NCBI GenBank assembly: GCA_018780805.1
Contig: JADMJD010000078.1
Coordinates: 1-49,373, forward strand
Direction: 5' to 3'
From: Rubrivivax sp.
GTDB taxonomy: Bacteria > Pseudomonadota > Gammaproteobacteria > Burkholderiales > Burkholderiaceae_C
DNA length: 49,373 nucleotides
A program made the translations under genes and the position numbers. Below the pieces are notes generated by a model, which saw only the letters and a program-made list of their open reading frames with translations, was not told the DNA's origin and did not search any database. Below, piece by piece: positions 16,133 to 23,776 of the stretch (within the stretch, counting starts at the first letter, position 1; every line of letters begins with the position of its first letter).

Positions 16133-17949
16133 TGCAGGGCCTGGGCGCGTTTGTCCATGTCCACGTCCGCCAGGTGCCACCACTCGTTCCAGAACAGCGG
16201 CCGGCGGTAACCCGTGACCCAGCCGTACCAGAGGTCGGTGCTGATGCGGTGCACCGTGGGTTTGTAGGGCGCGTAGGCCACCGAGATCTTTTTGGCTTCC
16301 AGGAACAGCGCCTCGCGTTCCGGGCCTTCAGGCAGCTGCGACAGCTTGTCGTACACCGCGTCGAACTCGGCGTTCTTGAAGCGCGCCAGGTTCTGCGCAC
16401 CCGATTGCGGGCCATGCAGCCGGTACAGCGCACTCTGGCCGTCGGTGCCGGCGGCGGACGAACCCAGGGCCCAGATCTGCAGTTTGCCGGCGCGTGCGGC
16501 CTTCAGGTGCTCGGGCCACTGGCCGGTGTTGAACTGCACGCGCACGCCGATGGCCTGCATGTTCTTGCGGAAGAGTTCGTCGAACTGGCGGTAGATCTGC
16601 TCCGGCTGCGTGGCCTTGCTCAGCAGCAGCGGCTGGCCGTCGGGCAGTTCGCGCCAGCCGTCACCGTCGCGGTCGCGGTAGCCGTACAGGTCCAGCAGCG
16701 CCATCGCGCGGCCAGGGTCGTAGTCGCCGGCTTCGCTTTTGAACTTCGGGTCGTAGCCGGTGGTGTGCGGCACGATGTTGCTCTGCGCCGGGATGGCCTG
16801 GCCGCGCCGCACAACGCGGATCTCGCGCCCCACGTCCATGGCCAGGCTGATGGCGCGGCGCAGGGCCACCTTGTCGGGCGTGTAGCCGCCGACCACCGGG
16901 TCTTCCATGTTGAAGTAGGTGATCGCGATGTCGGGGTTCACCAGCTGACGACCCTGGATGCCACGTTTGGCCAGGTTGGGGGCCAGCTTGCCATTGGGCA
17001 TGGCCTGCTCGACGAAGTTGGCCGGCACCGGGCCGTACTTGGACGCGATGGCGTCGATCTCACCGTTCAGGAACGACAGCCACATCGGCTGGTCTTCGTC
17101 GATGACGGCCACGTGCACTTCGTCGACGATGGGGATGCGCTTGCCTTTGAGCCTGGCCAGGATGGCCTGGCCGTCGGCGTCGTCGGCGGCCGGTTCGGCG
17201 TCATAGAGCACCTCGCGGTAGCTCGGGTTGCGCTCCAGCACGATCATCGAGCTTCGGCGCCAGCTCTTCAGCCGGAACGGCCCCGTGCCCACCGGGTGCT
17301 CGCCGATCTTGTCGCCATAGAACTCCACCACCTCGCGCGCCACCGCGCCCAGCAGGTCGGACGAGGCCAGCGAGCCCATGAAACGCGGGTTGGGCTGGCT
17401 CAGCTTGATCTGCAGCGTGTAACGGTCCAGCGTGCGCAGGCCTTCGGGTTCGGTCTCGTAGTCGAACTTGCTCTTGGCATCGATGTGCTTCTGGCGCTTG
17501 TCGGCCAGGCCGGCGATCTTGAGCGAGGCGATGTAGGTCCAGAGCTCGCTGCGGTTGGCCGGGTCGGCTGTGCGCAGCACGGAATACACGTAGTCGCGCG
17601 CCGTCAGCTCACGCTTGACGCCCTTGAAAGCCGGGTCGTCCTGAAAATGGATGCCGGGCTGGATGCGCACCGTCCAGGTGGTGAAGTCCGGCGAGACCTC
17701 GGGCAGCGCCGCGGCCGTCAGCGGGCGGATCTTGGCCGGCCGCGCCAGGTGGTCGTAGCGGTACAGGCCCTCGAAGATGTGCGGCGTGATCGTGCGCGAA
17801 TACAGGTCGCTGATCTGCACCGGGTCGAAGCTGGTCTCGGCGGTGTTGAAGGCCACACGCAGGATCTTCTTCTGCGCCGTCTGGGCGGGGGCGCCGACGG
17901 CCAGCAACAACGACGCTGCCAGCGCGGCCAGCCATACAGAGGGTTTCAA
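16129..17949 (-). CDS. ABC substrate-binding protein, family 5 (array copy 3)
   Basis: A 606-residue periplasmic binding protein. The start is a TTG whose last two bases begin the stop codon of copy 4 (TTGA). It is chosen because it continues the unbroken 4-base overlap pattern and opens directly on the signal peptide KPSVWLAALAASLLLAVGAP. An ATG at 17985 would overlap copy 4 by 40 bases. Conserved blocks include LYSRTITPHIFEGLYRYDHL, HPVGTGPFRLKSWRRSSMI, DRDGDGW and YRRPLFWNEWWHLADVDM. Closest by eye to copies 2 and 4. The weak start codon may lower its yield relative to neighbours, although coupling to the preceding stop can compensate. Confidence 0.87.
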   Translation of the reverse strand: MKPSVWLAALAASLLLAVGAPAQTAQKKILRVAFNTAETSFDPVQISDLYSRTITPHIFEGLYRYDHLARPAKIRPLTAAALPEVSPDFTTWTVRIQPGIHFQDDPAFKGVKRELTARDYVYSVLRTADPANRSELWTYIASLKIAGLADKRQKHIDAKSKFDYETEPEGLRTLDRYTLQIKLSQPNPRFMGSLASSDLLGAVAREVVEFYGDKIGEHPVGTGPFRLKSWRRSSMIVLERNPSYREVLYDAEPAADDADGQAILARLKGKRIPIVDEVHVAVIDEDQPMWLSFLNGEIDAIASKYGPVPANFVEQAMPNGKLAPNLAKRGIQGRQLVNPDIAITYFNMEDPVVGGYTPDKVALRRAISLAMDVGREIRVVRRGQAIPAQSNIVPHTTGYDPKFKSEAGDYDPGRAMALLDLYGYRDRDGDGWRELPDGQPLLLSKATQPEQIYRQFDELFRKNMQAIGVRVQFNTGQWPEHLKAARAGKLQIWALGSSAAGTDGQSALYRLHGPQSGAQNLARFKNAEFDAVYDKLSQLPEGPEREALFLEAKKISVAYAPYKPTVHRISTDLWYGWVTGYRRPLFWNEWWHLADVDMDKRAQALQ

Positions 17950-19745
17950 GGCGCGCTCCAGTCGATGTCGACCAGGTGGTACCACTCGTTCCAGAACAGC
18001 GGCCGGCGGTGGCCGATCAAGTGGGCGTAGGTCAGGTCGTTGCTGATGCGGTGCAGCAGGCTCTTGTACGGCAGGTAGGCGTTGCCGATCAATTTGGCCT
18101 CGCGGAACAGGGCCTCGCGTTCAGGGCCGTCGGGCAGTTGCTGCGTGCGTTCGTAGATCTGGTCCATGCGCGCGTGGCGGAAGCGCGCGAAGTTCTGGCC
18201 GCTGCCGATTTGCTTGCTGTAGTACGCGATCAGCGTGTCCTGGCCGTCGGGGCTGGCGGCCGAGCCGCCCAGCGTCCACATCTGCAGCTTGCCGGCGTAG
18301 GCCGCCTTCAGCTGCTCGGACCATTGCCCGGTGAAGAAGCTGGTGCGCACGCCCACGGCCTCGAAGTCCTTCTTCCACAGCTCGTCGAACTGGCGGTTGA
18401 ACTGCGAGCGCTGCGTGGCCACCTCCACCGTCAGCGGTTTGCCGTCGGGCCGCTCGCGGAAGCCGTCGCCGTCACGGTCGATGTAGCCGTACAGGTCGAG
18501 CAGGGCCTTCGCGCGCGAGGGGTCGAAGTCGCCCATTTCGCTCTTGAATTTCGGGTCGTAGCCGCTGGTGTGCGGGATCAGCAGCGATTGCGACGGGATG
18601 CCCTGGCCGCGGTACAGCAGGCGGATCAGCCGCTGCACGTCCAGCGACAAGGACAGCGCGCGGCGCAGTGCCACCTGGGCCGGCTCGGTGCCGCCGACCA
18701 TGGGGTCGTCCATGTTGAAGAAGGTGTAGACGCCGTCGGCGTTCAGCGAACTGCGCAGCTGGATGCCACGTTTGGCCAGGTGCGGCGCCAGTTTGCCGCC
18801 GGGCAGGGCCTGGCCGATGAAGGCCGGCGGCACGTTGGTGATGTCCAGGTCGCCGTTCAGGAAGGCCAGCCAGCGCGGCTGTTCTTCTTCGATGATGCTG
18901 ACCTCGACGCGGTCCACCATCGGGATGCGCTTGCCCTTCAGCCGTGCCAGGATGGCCTGGCCATCGGCATCGTCCGGCGCGGGTTCGGCGTCGTAGTAGT
19001 GTTCGCGGTAGCCGGGGTTGCGCTCCAGCACGATCAGCGAGCTGCGCCGCCACTGCGCCAGCTTGAACGGCCCGGTGCCCACGGGGTGCGCCATGCTGTC
19101 GTCGCCGTAATGTTCGATCACCTCGCGGGCGGTGCCGCCCAGCAGGTCGCCCGAGGCCAGCATCTCGATCAGCCTTGGCCGCGTCTGCTTGAGCTTGAAC
19201 TGGATCGTGTAGCGGTCCAGCGCGCGGATGCCCTCGATCTCGCGGTCGTAGTCGAAGGGTTTTTTGGCCTTCACCGCCTCGTCGCGCAGTTCCGACAGGC
19301 CCACGAAGCCGGCGTCTTCGATCACCGACGCAAACGGGCTCTTGTTGGCCGGGTCAATGGGGCGCTTGAAGGCGTAGACGTAGTCGGCCGCCACCAGCTC
19401 GCGCTTCTGGCCCTTGAAGACCGGGTCGTCCTGGAAGTAGATGCCGGGTTTGAGGCGCACGGTCCAGGTGCGGAAGTCGTCCGTGATCTCGGGCAGCGCG
19501 GCGGCCGTCAGCGGCTTGATCTTGAAGGGCCGCGCCAGGTGGTCGTAGGTGTACAGGCCTTCGAAGATGTGCGGCGTGATCGTGCGCGAATACAGGTCGG
19601 AGATCTTGGCCGGGTCGAAGCCGGTCTCGGCGCTGTTGAACGCCAGCCGCAGCACCTTGGGTGCAGTGGCGGCGCTGGCCGTCGTGGCCGCCAACGACAG
19701 GGCGCACAGCGCCACGGACAGGAGATGGCGCAGGTGCAGGCTCAT
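17946..19745 (-). CDS. ABC substrate-binding protein, family 5 (array copy 4)
   Basis: A 599-residue periplasmic binding protein. Start ATG at 19745 overlaps the stop codon of copy 5 (ATGA). The signal peptide is MSLHLRHLLSVALCALSLAA, cleaved after ASA. Family blocks are LYSRTITPHIFEGLYTYDHL, ADYVYAFKR, HPVGTGPFKLAQWRRSSLI, an EF-hand-like DRDGDGF loop, and HRRPLFWNEWYHLVDIDW at the C-terminus. The reading frame stays open 429 bases upstream through copy 5 (to 20174), but that part is antisense-like composition and not protein-like. The middle Gln/Asn-rich contact regions differ from copies 2 and 3, which suggests a separate ligand. Confidence 0.88.
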   Translation of the reverse strand: MSLHLRHLLSVALCALSLAATTASAATAPKVLRLAFNSAETGFDPAKISDLYSRTITPHIFEGLYTYDHLARPFKIKPLTAAALPEITDDFRTWTVRLKPGIYFQDDPVFKGQKRELVAADYVYAFKRPIDPANKSPFASVIEDAGFVGLSELRDEAVKAKKPFDYDREIEGIRALDRYTIQFKLKQTRPRLIEMLASGDLLGGTAREVIEHYGDDSMAHPVGTGPFKLAQWRRSSLIVLERNPGYREHYYDAEPAPDDADGQAILARLKGKRIPMVDRVEVSIIEEEQPRWLAFLNGDLDITNVPPAFIGQALPGGKLAPHLAKRGIQLRSSLNADGVYTFFNMDDPMVGGTEPAQVALRRALSLSLDVQRLIRLLYRGQGIPSQSLLIPHTSGYDPKFKSEMGDFDPSRAKALLDLYGYIDRDGDGFRERPDGKPLTVEVATQRSQFNRQFDELWKKDFEAVGVRTSFFTGQWSEQLKAAYAGKLQMWTLGGSAASPDGQDTLIAYYSKQIGSGQNFARFRHARMDQIYERTQQLPDGPEREALFREAKLIGNAYLPYKSLLHRISNDLTYAHLIGHRRPLFWNEWYHLVDIDWSAP

Positions 19746-21544
19746 GGCAGTTGGGCGGTGTCGATGTCGACGTAGCGGAAGAAGTCCCGCAGGAAGGGGT
19801 GGCGGCGGTAGCCGACCACCGGGCTGTGCATCAGGTCGGTGGCCACGCGGTGGCTGCTGACCTTGTACGGCATGTAGGCCACGCTGAGCATCTTGGCCTG
19901 GTGGATCAGCGCTTCGCGCTCCGGGCCGTCGGGCAGCACACGCTGCTGTTCGTACAGCGCGTTGAAGGCCGGCAGGTCGAAGCGCGCGTGGTTGGCCTGG
20001 CCCTTGTTGGGGCCGTACAGCAGATCCAGGAAATAGCTGCCATCGGGGCTGACACCACCCCAGGCCACCCCCCACATCATCAGCTTGCCGGTGCGGCTGG
20101 CCTTCAGCTGCTCGGGCCACTTGGCGATCTTGAAGCTGATGCGGATGTTCACCGCGTCGGCCGTCTTCTGCCACAGCTCCTGCAGCTTGCGGCTGAGCTG
20201 GTCGGGCTGGCTGCTGTACTCCAGCAGCAGCGGGCTGCCATCGGGCAGGTCGCGGTAGCCGTCGCCGTTTTTGTCGGTGTAGCCGTACAGGTCCAGCAGC
20301 GCCTGGGCACGCGGGATGCTCTGTTCGCTCATCTCCGTCTTGAAGCTGGCTTCATAACCCGACAGCAGCGGCGGGATGATGGACTGCGCCGGGATCGCCT
20401 GGCCCAGGCGCACACGTTCGATCTCGGCCTGCGTGTCGTAGGCCAGCGCCAGCGCACGTCGCAGCGCCACCTTGTCGGGCGTGTAGCCGCCGACCACCGG
20501 GTGCTCCATGCCGAAGTACGACATCGTCACGTCCACCAGCGGCGCGCGGGCCATGCGGATGCCTTGTTTGGCCAGGTGCGGGCTGAGTTTGTTGTTCGGG
20601 ATCGCGCTGGGCGCAAACTCGTTGGGCAACCGGTCCAGAAAATCGTGTTCCTTGTTCAGGAAGGCCAGCCAGCGCGGCTGCTGTTCTTCGATGACGCTGA
20701 TCTCCACGCGGTCCAGCATCGGCATGCGTTTGCCGGCCAGTGCGCGTGCCATCGCCACCGCTTCGGGGTCGTTGGCGGGCGGGTTCTCGGCGTAGCGTTC
20801 CTCGCGGTAGCCCGGGAAACGTTCGAGCACGATCTTGGACGAGCGCCGCCAGTCCTTCAGCAGGAAGGGCCCGGTGCCCACCGGGTGCGCCATGATGTTG
20901 GCGCCATAGGCCTCGACCACCTCGCGGGCCACCGCGCCCATCACGGCGCCGTCGGTGAACAGGTAATAAAAACGCGGCGCGGGCGACTTGATGCGCACCA
21001 CGAAGCTGTAGCGGTCCAGCGCCTTCAGGCCTTCGACCTCGGTGTCGTAGTCGAAGGGTTTTTTCTCGTCGATCAGCTTCTTGCGCAGCTCCGACAGGCC
21101 CAGGATGCCGGCGTTTTCCAGCTGGAAGAGGTTGGGGCTCTTGTGTTTGGGGTCGTAGTGGCGCTTGATCGAATAGACGTAGTCGGCCGCCGTCAGTTCA
21201 CGTTTCTGGCCCTTGAAGACCGGGTCGTCGTGGAAGTGGATGCCGGGTTTGATGCGGAAGGTGAAGGTTCGCCCTTCGTCGCTGATCTCCGGCATGGCCA
21301 CCGCGGTGTTGGGCACCGCGCGCGCGGGCCGCTCCAGGAAGGCATAGCTCAGCGGCGCGTCGAAGATCGCCGCGGCCACGGTGCGTGAATACAGGTCCGA
21401 GATCTGCGCGGGGTCAAAGCCGGTCTCGGCGACCTGGAAGGCGTAACGCAGCACTTTGGCGGGCGCTGCGCTGGTCTGCGCGGACCCGGCGCCACAGACC
21501 AACGCCAGGCTTGTGGCCAGCGCCAGCAGGACGGAACGGTTCAT
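19742..21544 (-). CDS. ABC substrate-binding protein, family 5 (array copy 5, first transcribed)
   Basis: A 600-residue periplasmic binding protein at the promoter end of the array. The signal peptide is MNRSVLLALATSLALVCGAG, cleaved after GSA. Blocks include AETGFDPAQISDLYSRTVAA, HPVGTGPFLLKDWRRSSKIV, the EF-hand-like loop DKNGDGY, MWGVAWGGVSPDG and HPFLRDFFRYVDID. The last two match copy 1 and not the three inner copies. The start lies about 20 bases downstream of a TAGACT box (21573-21578). A longer frame open to 22393 crosses the divergent permease gene and is not coding. As first gene of the operon it should be the most strongly expressed copy. Confidence 0.88.
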   Translation of the reverse strand: MNRSVLLALATSLALVCGAGSAQTSAAPAKVLRYAFQVAETGFDPAQISDLYSRTVAAAIFDAPLSYAFLERPARAVPNTAVAMPEISDEGRTFTFRIKPGIHFHDDPVFKGQKRELTAADYVYSIKRHYDPKHKSPNLFQLENAGILGLSELRKKLIDEKKPFDYDTEVEGLKALDRYSFVVRIKSPAPRFYYLFTDGAVMGAVAREVVEAYGANIMAHPVGTGPFLLKDWRRSSKIVLERFPGYREERYAENPPANDPEAVAMARALAGKRMPMLDRVEISVIEEQQPRWLAFLNKEHDFLDRLPNEFAPSAIPNNKLSPHLAKQGIRMARAPLVDVTMSYFGMEHPVVGGYTPDKVALRRALALAYDTQAEIERVRLGQAIPAQSIIPPLLSGYEASFKTEMSEQSIPRAQALLDLYGYTDKNGDGYRDLPDGSPLLLEYSSQPDQLSRKLQELWQKTADAVNIRISFKIAKWPEQLKASRTGKLMMWGVAWGGVSPDGSYFLDLLYGPNKGQANHARFDLPAFNALYEQQRVLPDGPEREALIHQAKMLSVAYMPYKVSSHRVATDLMHSPVVGYRRHPFLRDFFRYVDIDTAQLP

Positions 21545-21572
21545 GGGGCTTGGTGTGAACGACGAAGGGCGC

Positions 21573-21578
21573 AGTCTA
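21573..21578 (-). promoter_or_regulatory. Candidate -10 box for the binding-protein array
   Basis: TAGACT on the minus strand, with a predicted transcription start near 21566, about 21 bases before the ATG of copy 5. The -35 region is poor. It sits in the 165-base divergent gap shared with the permease promoter. Confidence 0.35.
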
Positions 21579-21667
21579 GCCGTGCGCCGCATCACGCCGA
21601 GCGGTCCCCCACTGGGCACGGGGGTTGCTTGGCGGAAACGCGGGGTGTGGACCCCTTGAGGCGCCCG

Positions 21668-21673
21668 TACACT
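21668..21673 (+). promoter_or_regulatory. Candidate -10 box for the permease/ATPase operon
   Basis: TACACT lies 37 bases before the permease ATG (21710), in the divergent gap opposite the array promoter. The -35 region about 17 bases upstream is weak, so an activator may be needed. Confidence 0.3.
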
Positions 21674-21709
21674 CGCGCCTTCCCAAACCAGGGAGTGAGC
21701 TGGAAAACT

Positions 21710-22648
21710 ATGGCCGCCTACCTTCTGCGGCGCTTGTGGCAAATGGTGCCGACCATCCTCGGCGTCGTGCTGCTCGTGTTCTTTCTTTTCAAGTACTTCG
21801 GTGGCGACCCTGCCGAAATCCTCGGTGGCCTGAACGCCACGCCGGAACAGATCGCTGCCATCCGGCAGCAACTGGGCCTGGACGAACCCGTCTGGTACCA
21901 GCTGTGGATCTACCTCAAGAGCGTGGTCACGTTCGACTGGGGCAAGAGCTGGGCCACCAACGAGGCGGTGTCCAACCTCTTCGCCACGCGGCTGCCGGCC
22001 ACGCTGACGGTGATGATGCCCATCCTGATCCTGGAAGTGCTGCTGGCGCTGCCGATCGCGATGTGGGTGGCCTACCGCCGCGGCTCCATCGCCGACCGCA
22101 GCATCATGGTCATCAGCACCGTGGCGCTGTCGATCAGTTTCCTGGTCTACGTGATCGTCGGCCAGTACGTGTTCGGTTTCCAGCTCGGCTGGTTCCCGGT
22201 GCAGGGCTGGAGCGACAGCGTCTGGACCAACCTGATCACCTACGCACCCCTGCCGGTGCTGCTGGCGGTGGCGGTGTCGCTGGCGCCGTACACCCGGCTG
22301 TACCGCACCTTCTTCCTGGACGAGCTGGGACATGACTACGTGCGCACCGCGCGGGCCAAGGGCCTGACGGAAAACACCATCATGTTCAAGCATGTGCTGC
22401 GCAACGCGATGATCCCCATCCTCACCAACATCGGCCTGGCGCTGCCGGGTGTGTTTGTCGGTTCCTTCCTGATCGAGGTCTTTTTCTCGATCCCGGGCCT
22501 GGGCCGCGAGGTGCTGCTGGCGGTGAACCGCAGCGACTACCCGGTGATCCAGGCCATCGCCGTCTACCTGGCGGTGCTGACGATGCTGATCAACCTGGCC
22601 GTGGACCTGATGTTCAAGTTGGTCGACCCGCGGGTGGTGCTGAAATGA
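21710..22648 (+). CDS. ABC transporter permease (DppB/OppB/YejB type)
   Basis: A 312-residue inner-membrane protein with about six helices. It begins MAAYLLRRLWQMVPTILGV, the standard opening of the DppB-type subunit, followed by the extracytoplasmic segment with GLDEPVWYQLWIYLKSVV. The cytoplasmic EAA loop reads DYVRTARAKGLTENTIMFKH and docks on the ATPase. It forms the translocation pore with the next gene, whose ATG overlaps its stop by 4 bases. ATG chosen because the signal-anchor helix begins directly after it and AGGGAG lies upstream. It is divergent from the five binding-protein genes and is presumed to be their shared partner. Confidence 0.92.
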   Translation: MAAYLLRRLWQMVPTILGVVLLVFFLFKYFGGDPAEILGGLNATPEQIAAIRQQLGLDEPVWYQLWIYLKSVVTFDWGKSWATNEAVSNLFATRLPATLTVMMPILILEVLLALPIAMWVAYRRGSIADRSIMVISTVALSISFLVYVIVGQYVFGFQLGWFPVQGWSDSVWTNLITYAPLPVLLAVAVSLAPYTRLYRTFFLDELGHDYVRTARAKGLTENTIMFKHVLRNAMIPILTNIGLALPGVFVGSFLIEVFFSIPGLGREVLLAVNRSDYPVIQAIAVYLAVLTMLINLAVDLMFKLVDPRVVLK

Positions 22649-23694
22649 ACGCTGCAGTGATGAGCTCCCCCGCCGGCACCGCCGAGCGGTCCGAAGGTGT
22701 CTGGCACGCCGCCTGGCGGCGCTTCAAGACCGACAAGGTCGGCATGGCGTCGGCCCTGATCGTGCTGGCCTTCCTGGTGCTGATCCTGGCCTCGTGGCTG
22801 GGCCTGGTGGCCAGCAAATGGCAGGACGAAGTGGGCGTGGCCAACGCACCGCCGACCTTCCTGGGCCCGCGCCCGCCCGAGGCCATCGGTGCCATCGAGG
22901 TGCCCAAGGGCCCGAACGTCGACCTGTCGGCGGTGGACCCGCTGGCCCCGCGCTACAAGGAGTGGGACGAAGCCGCCGCCAAGCTCAAGACCACCGAGAC
23001 GGTGAAGGCACAGACCCTGCCGCTGGGCGCCGACCGCCTGGGCCGCGACGTGCTGTCCAAGGCCATCAAGGGCACCGAGATCTCGGTTTTCGTGGGCGTG
23101 CTGGCGGCGGTGATGGCCACCGGCATCGGCACCGCCTTAGGCGCCTTCAGCGGCTTCTTCGGCGGCAAGATCGGCGACGCGATGGAGTGGCTCTACAACG
23201 TCTTCGAGTCCATCCCCGGCATCCTGCTGATCTTTGCGTTTGCCGCGGTGTTCGGCCGCGGGATCCTGACGGTGGTGCTGATTCTGGGCCTCACCGGCTG
23301 GACCGGCCTGTACCGCCAGGTGCGTGCCGAGTTCCTGAAACACGGTGCGCGCGAATACGTGCGCTCGGCCGAGGCCATCGGCGCCAGCCGCATGAGCCGC
23401 ATGTTCAAACACATCCTGCCCAACATCAGCCACGTGATCCTGGTGCGCATGAGCCTGCTGGTGGTGGGCTTCATCAAGGCCGAGGTCATCCTGTCCTACC
23501 TGGGCCTGGGCGTGGGCGTCGAAGACGTGTCCTGGGGCACGATGCTGGCCGATTCGCAGAGCGAGCTGATCCTGGGTTACTGGTGGCAGCTGGTGTCGGC
23601 CACGGTCTTCATGGCCGTGTTCGTGACCGCCTTCTCCCTGTTGGCCGACGCCGTGCGCGACGCGCTCGACCCCAAACTGCGCGGCCTGGAGTAA
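22645..23694 (+). CDS. ABC transporter permease (DppC/OppC/YejE type)
   Basis: A 349-residue inner-membrane protein. It begins with a short cytoplasmic tail and the WRRFKTDKVGMASALIVL opening typical of DppC-type subunits, then a large extracytoplasmic insert (about residues 55-125) and five further helices. The EAA loop reads EYVRSAEAIGASRMSRMFKH. The insert is longer than in standard DppC and recalls YejE, which also works with about 600-residue binding proteins and a double ATPase. ATGA overlap with the upstream permease. Between its end and the next gene lies a hairpin repeat (23725-23774). Confidence 0.91.
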   Translation: MNAAVMSSPAGTAERSEGVWHAAWRRFKTDKVGMASALIVLAFLVLILASWLGLVASKWQDEVGVANAPPTFLGPRPPEAIGAIEVPKGPNVDLSAVDPLAPRYKEWDEAAAKLKTTETVKAQTLPLGADRLGRDVLSKAIKGTEISVFVGVLAAVMATGIGTALGAFSGFFGGKIGDAMEWLYNVFESIPGILLIFAFAAVFGRGILTVVLILGLTGWTGLYRQVRAEFLKHGAREYVRSAEAIGASRMSRMFKHILPNISHVILVRMSLLVVGFIKAEVILSYLGLGVGVEDVSWGTMLADSQSELILGYWWQLVSATVFMAVFVTAFSLLADAVRDALDPKLRGLE

Positions 23695-23725
23695 TCATGT
23701 ACCCCCAAGCTCACATTCGTTCGCT

Positions 23726-23774
23726 GCCCCCCGAGGGGGCGCTGGCCTCCTTTGGGACGGCCCGGCAGGAGGCC
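23726..23774 (+). repeat. Intergenic hairpin repeat, copy 2, carrying the ATPase ribosome-binding site
   Basis: A first hairpin GCCCCC/GGGGGC (23726-23740) is followed by GGCCTCCT (23744-23751) and AGGAGGCC (23767-23774), which pair exactly around the core TTGGGACGGCCCGGC (23752-23766). This core is identical to that of the copy at the window start, while the arms differ and still pair. The downstream arm contains AGGAGG, 4 bases before the ATG of the ABC ATPase (23777). In the folded RNA the Shine-Dalgarno sequence would be paired. Confidence 0.75.
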
Positions 23775-23776
23775 TG

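Noticed and set aside
19746-20174. N-terminal extension of binding-protein copy 4
   Set aside because: The frame is open but lies inside copy 5, and the ATGA overlap plus a clear signal peptide fix the start at 19745.
12961-20285. Repeated DNA blocks about 1.8 kb apart as a CRISPR or satellite-type repeat
   Set aside because: The similarity follows codon frame in five paralogous genes and is due to protein conservation, not to a non-coding repeat array.
21545-22393. N-terminal extension of binding-protein copy 5
   Set aside because: It crosses the divergent promoter region and the permease gene; the signal peptide begins at 21544.
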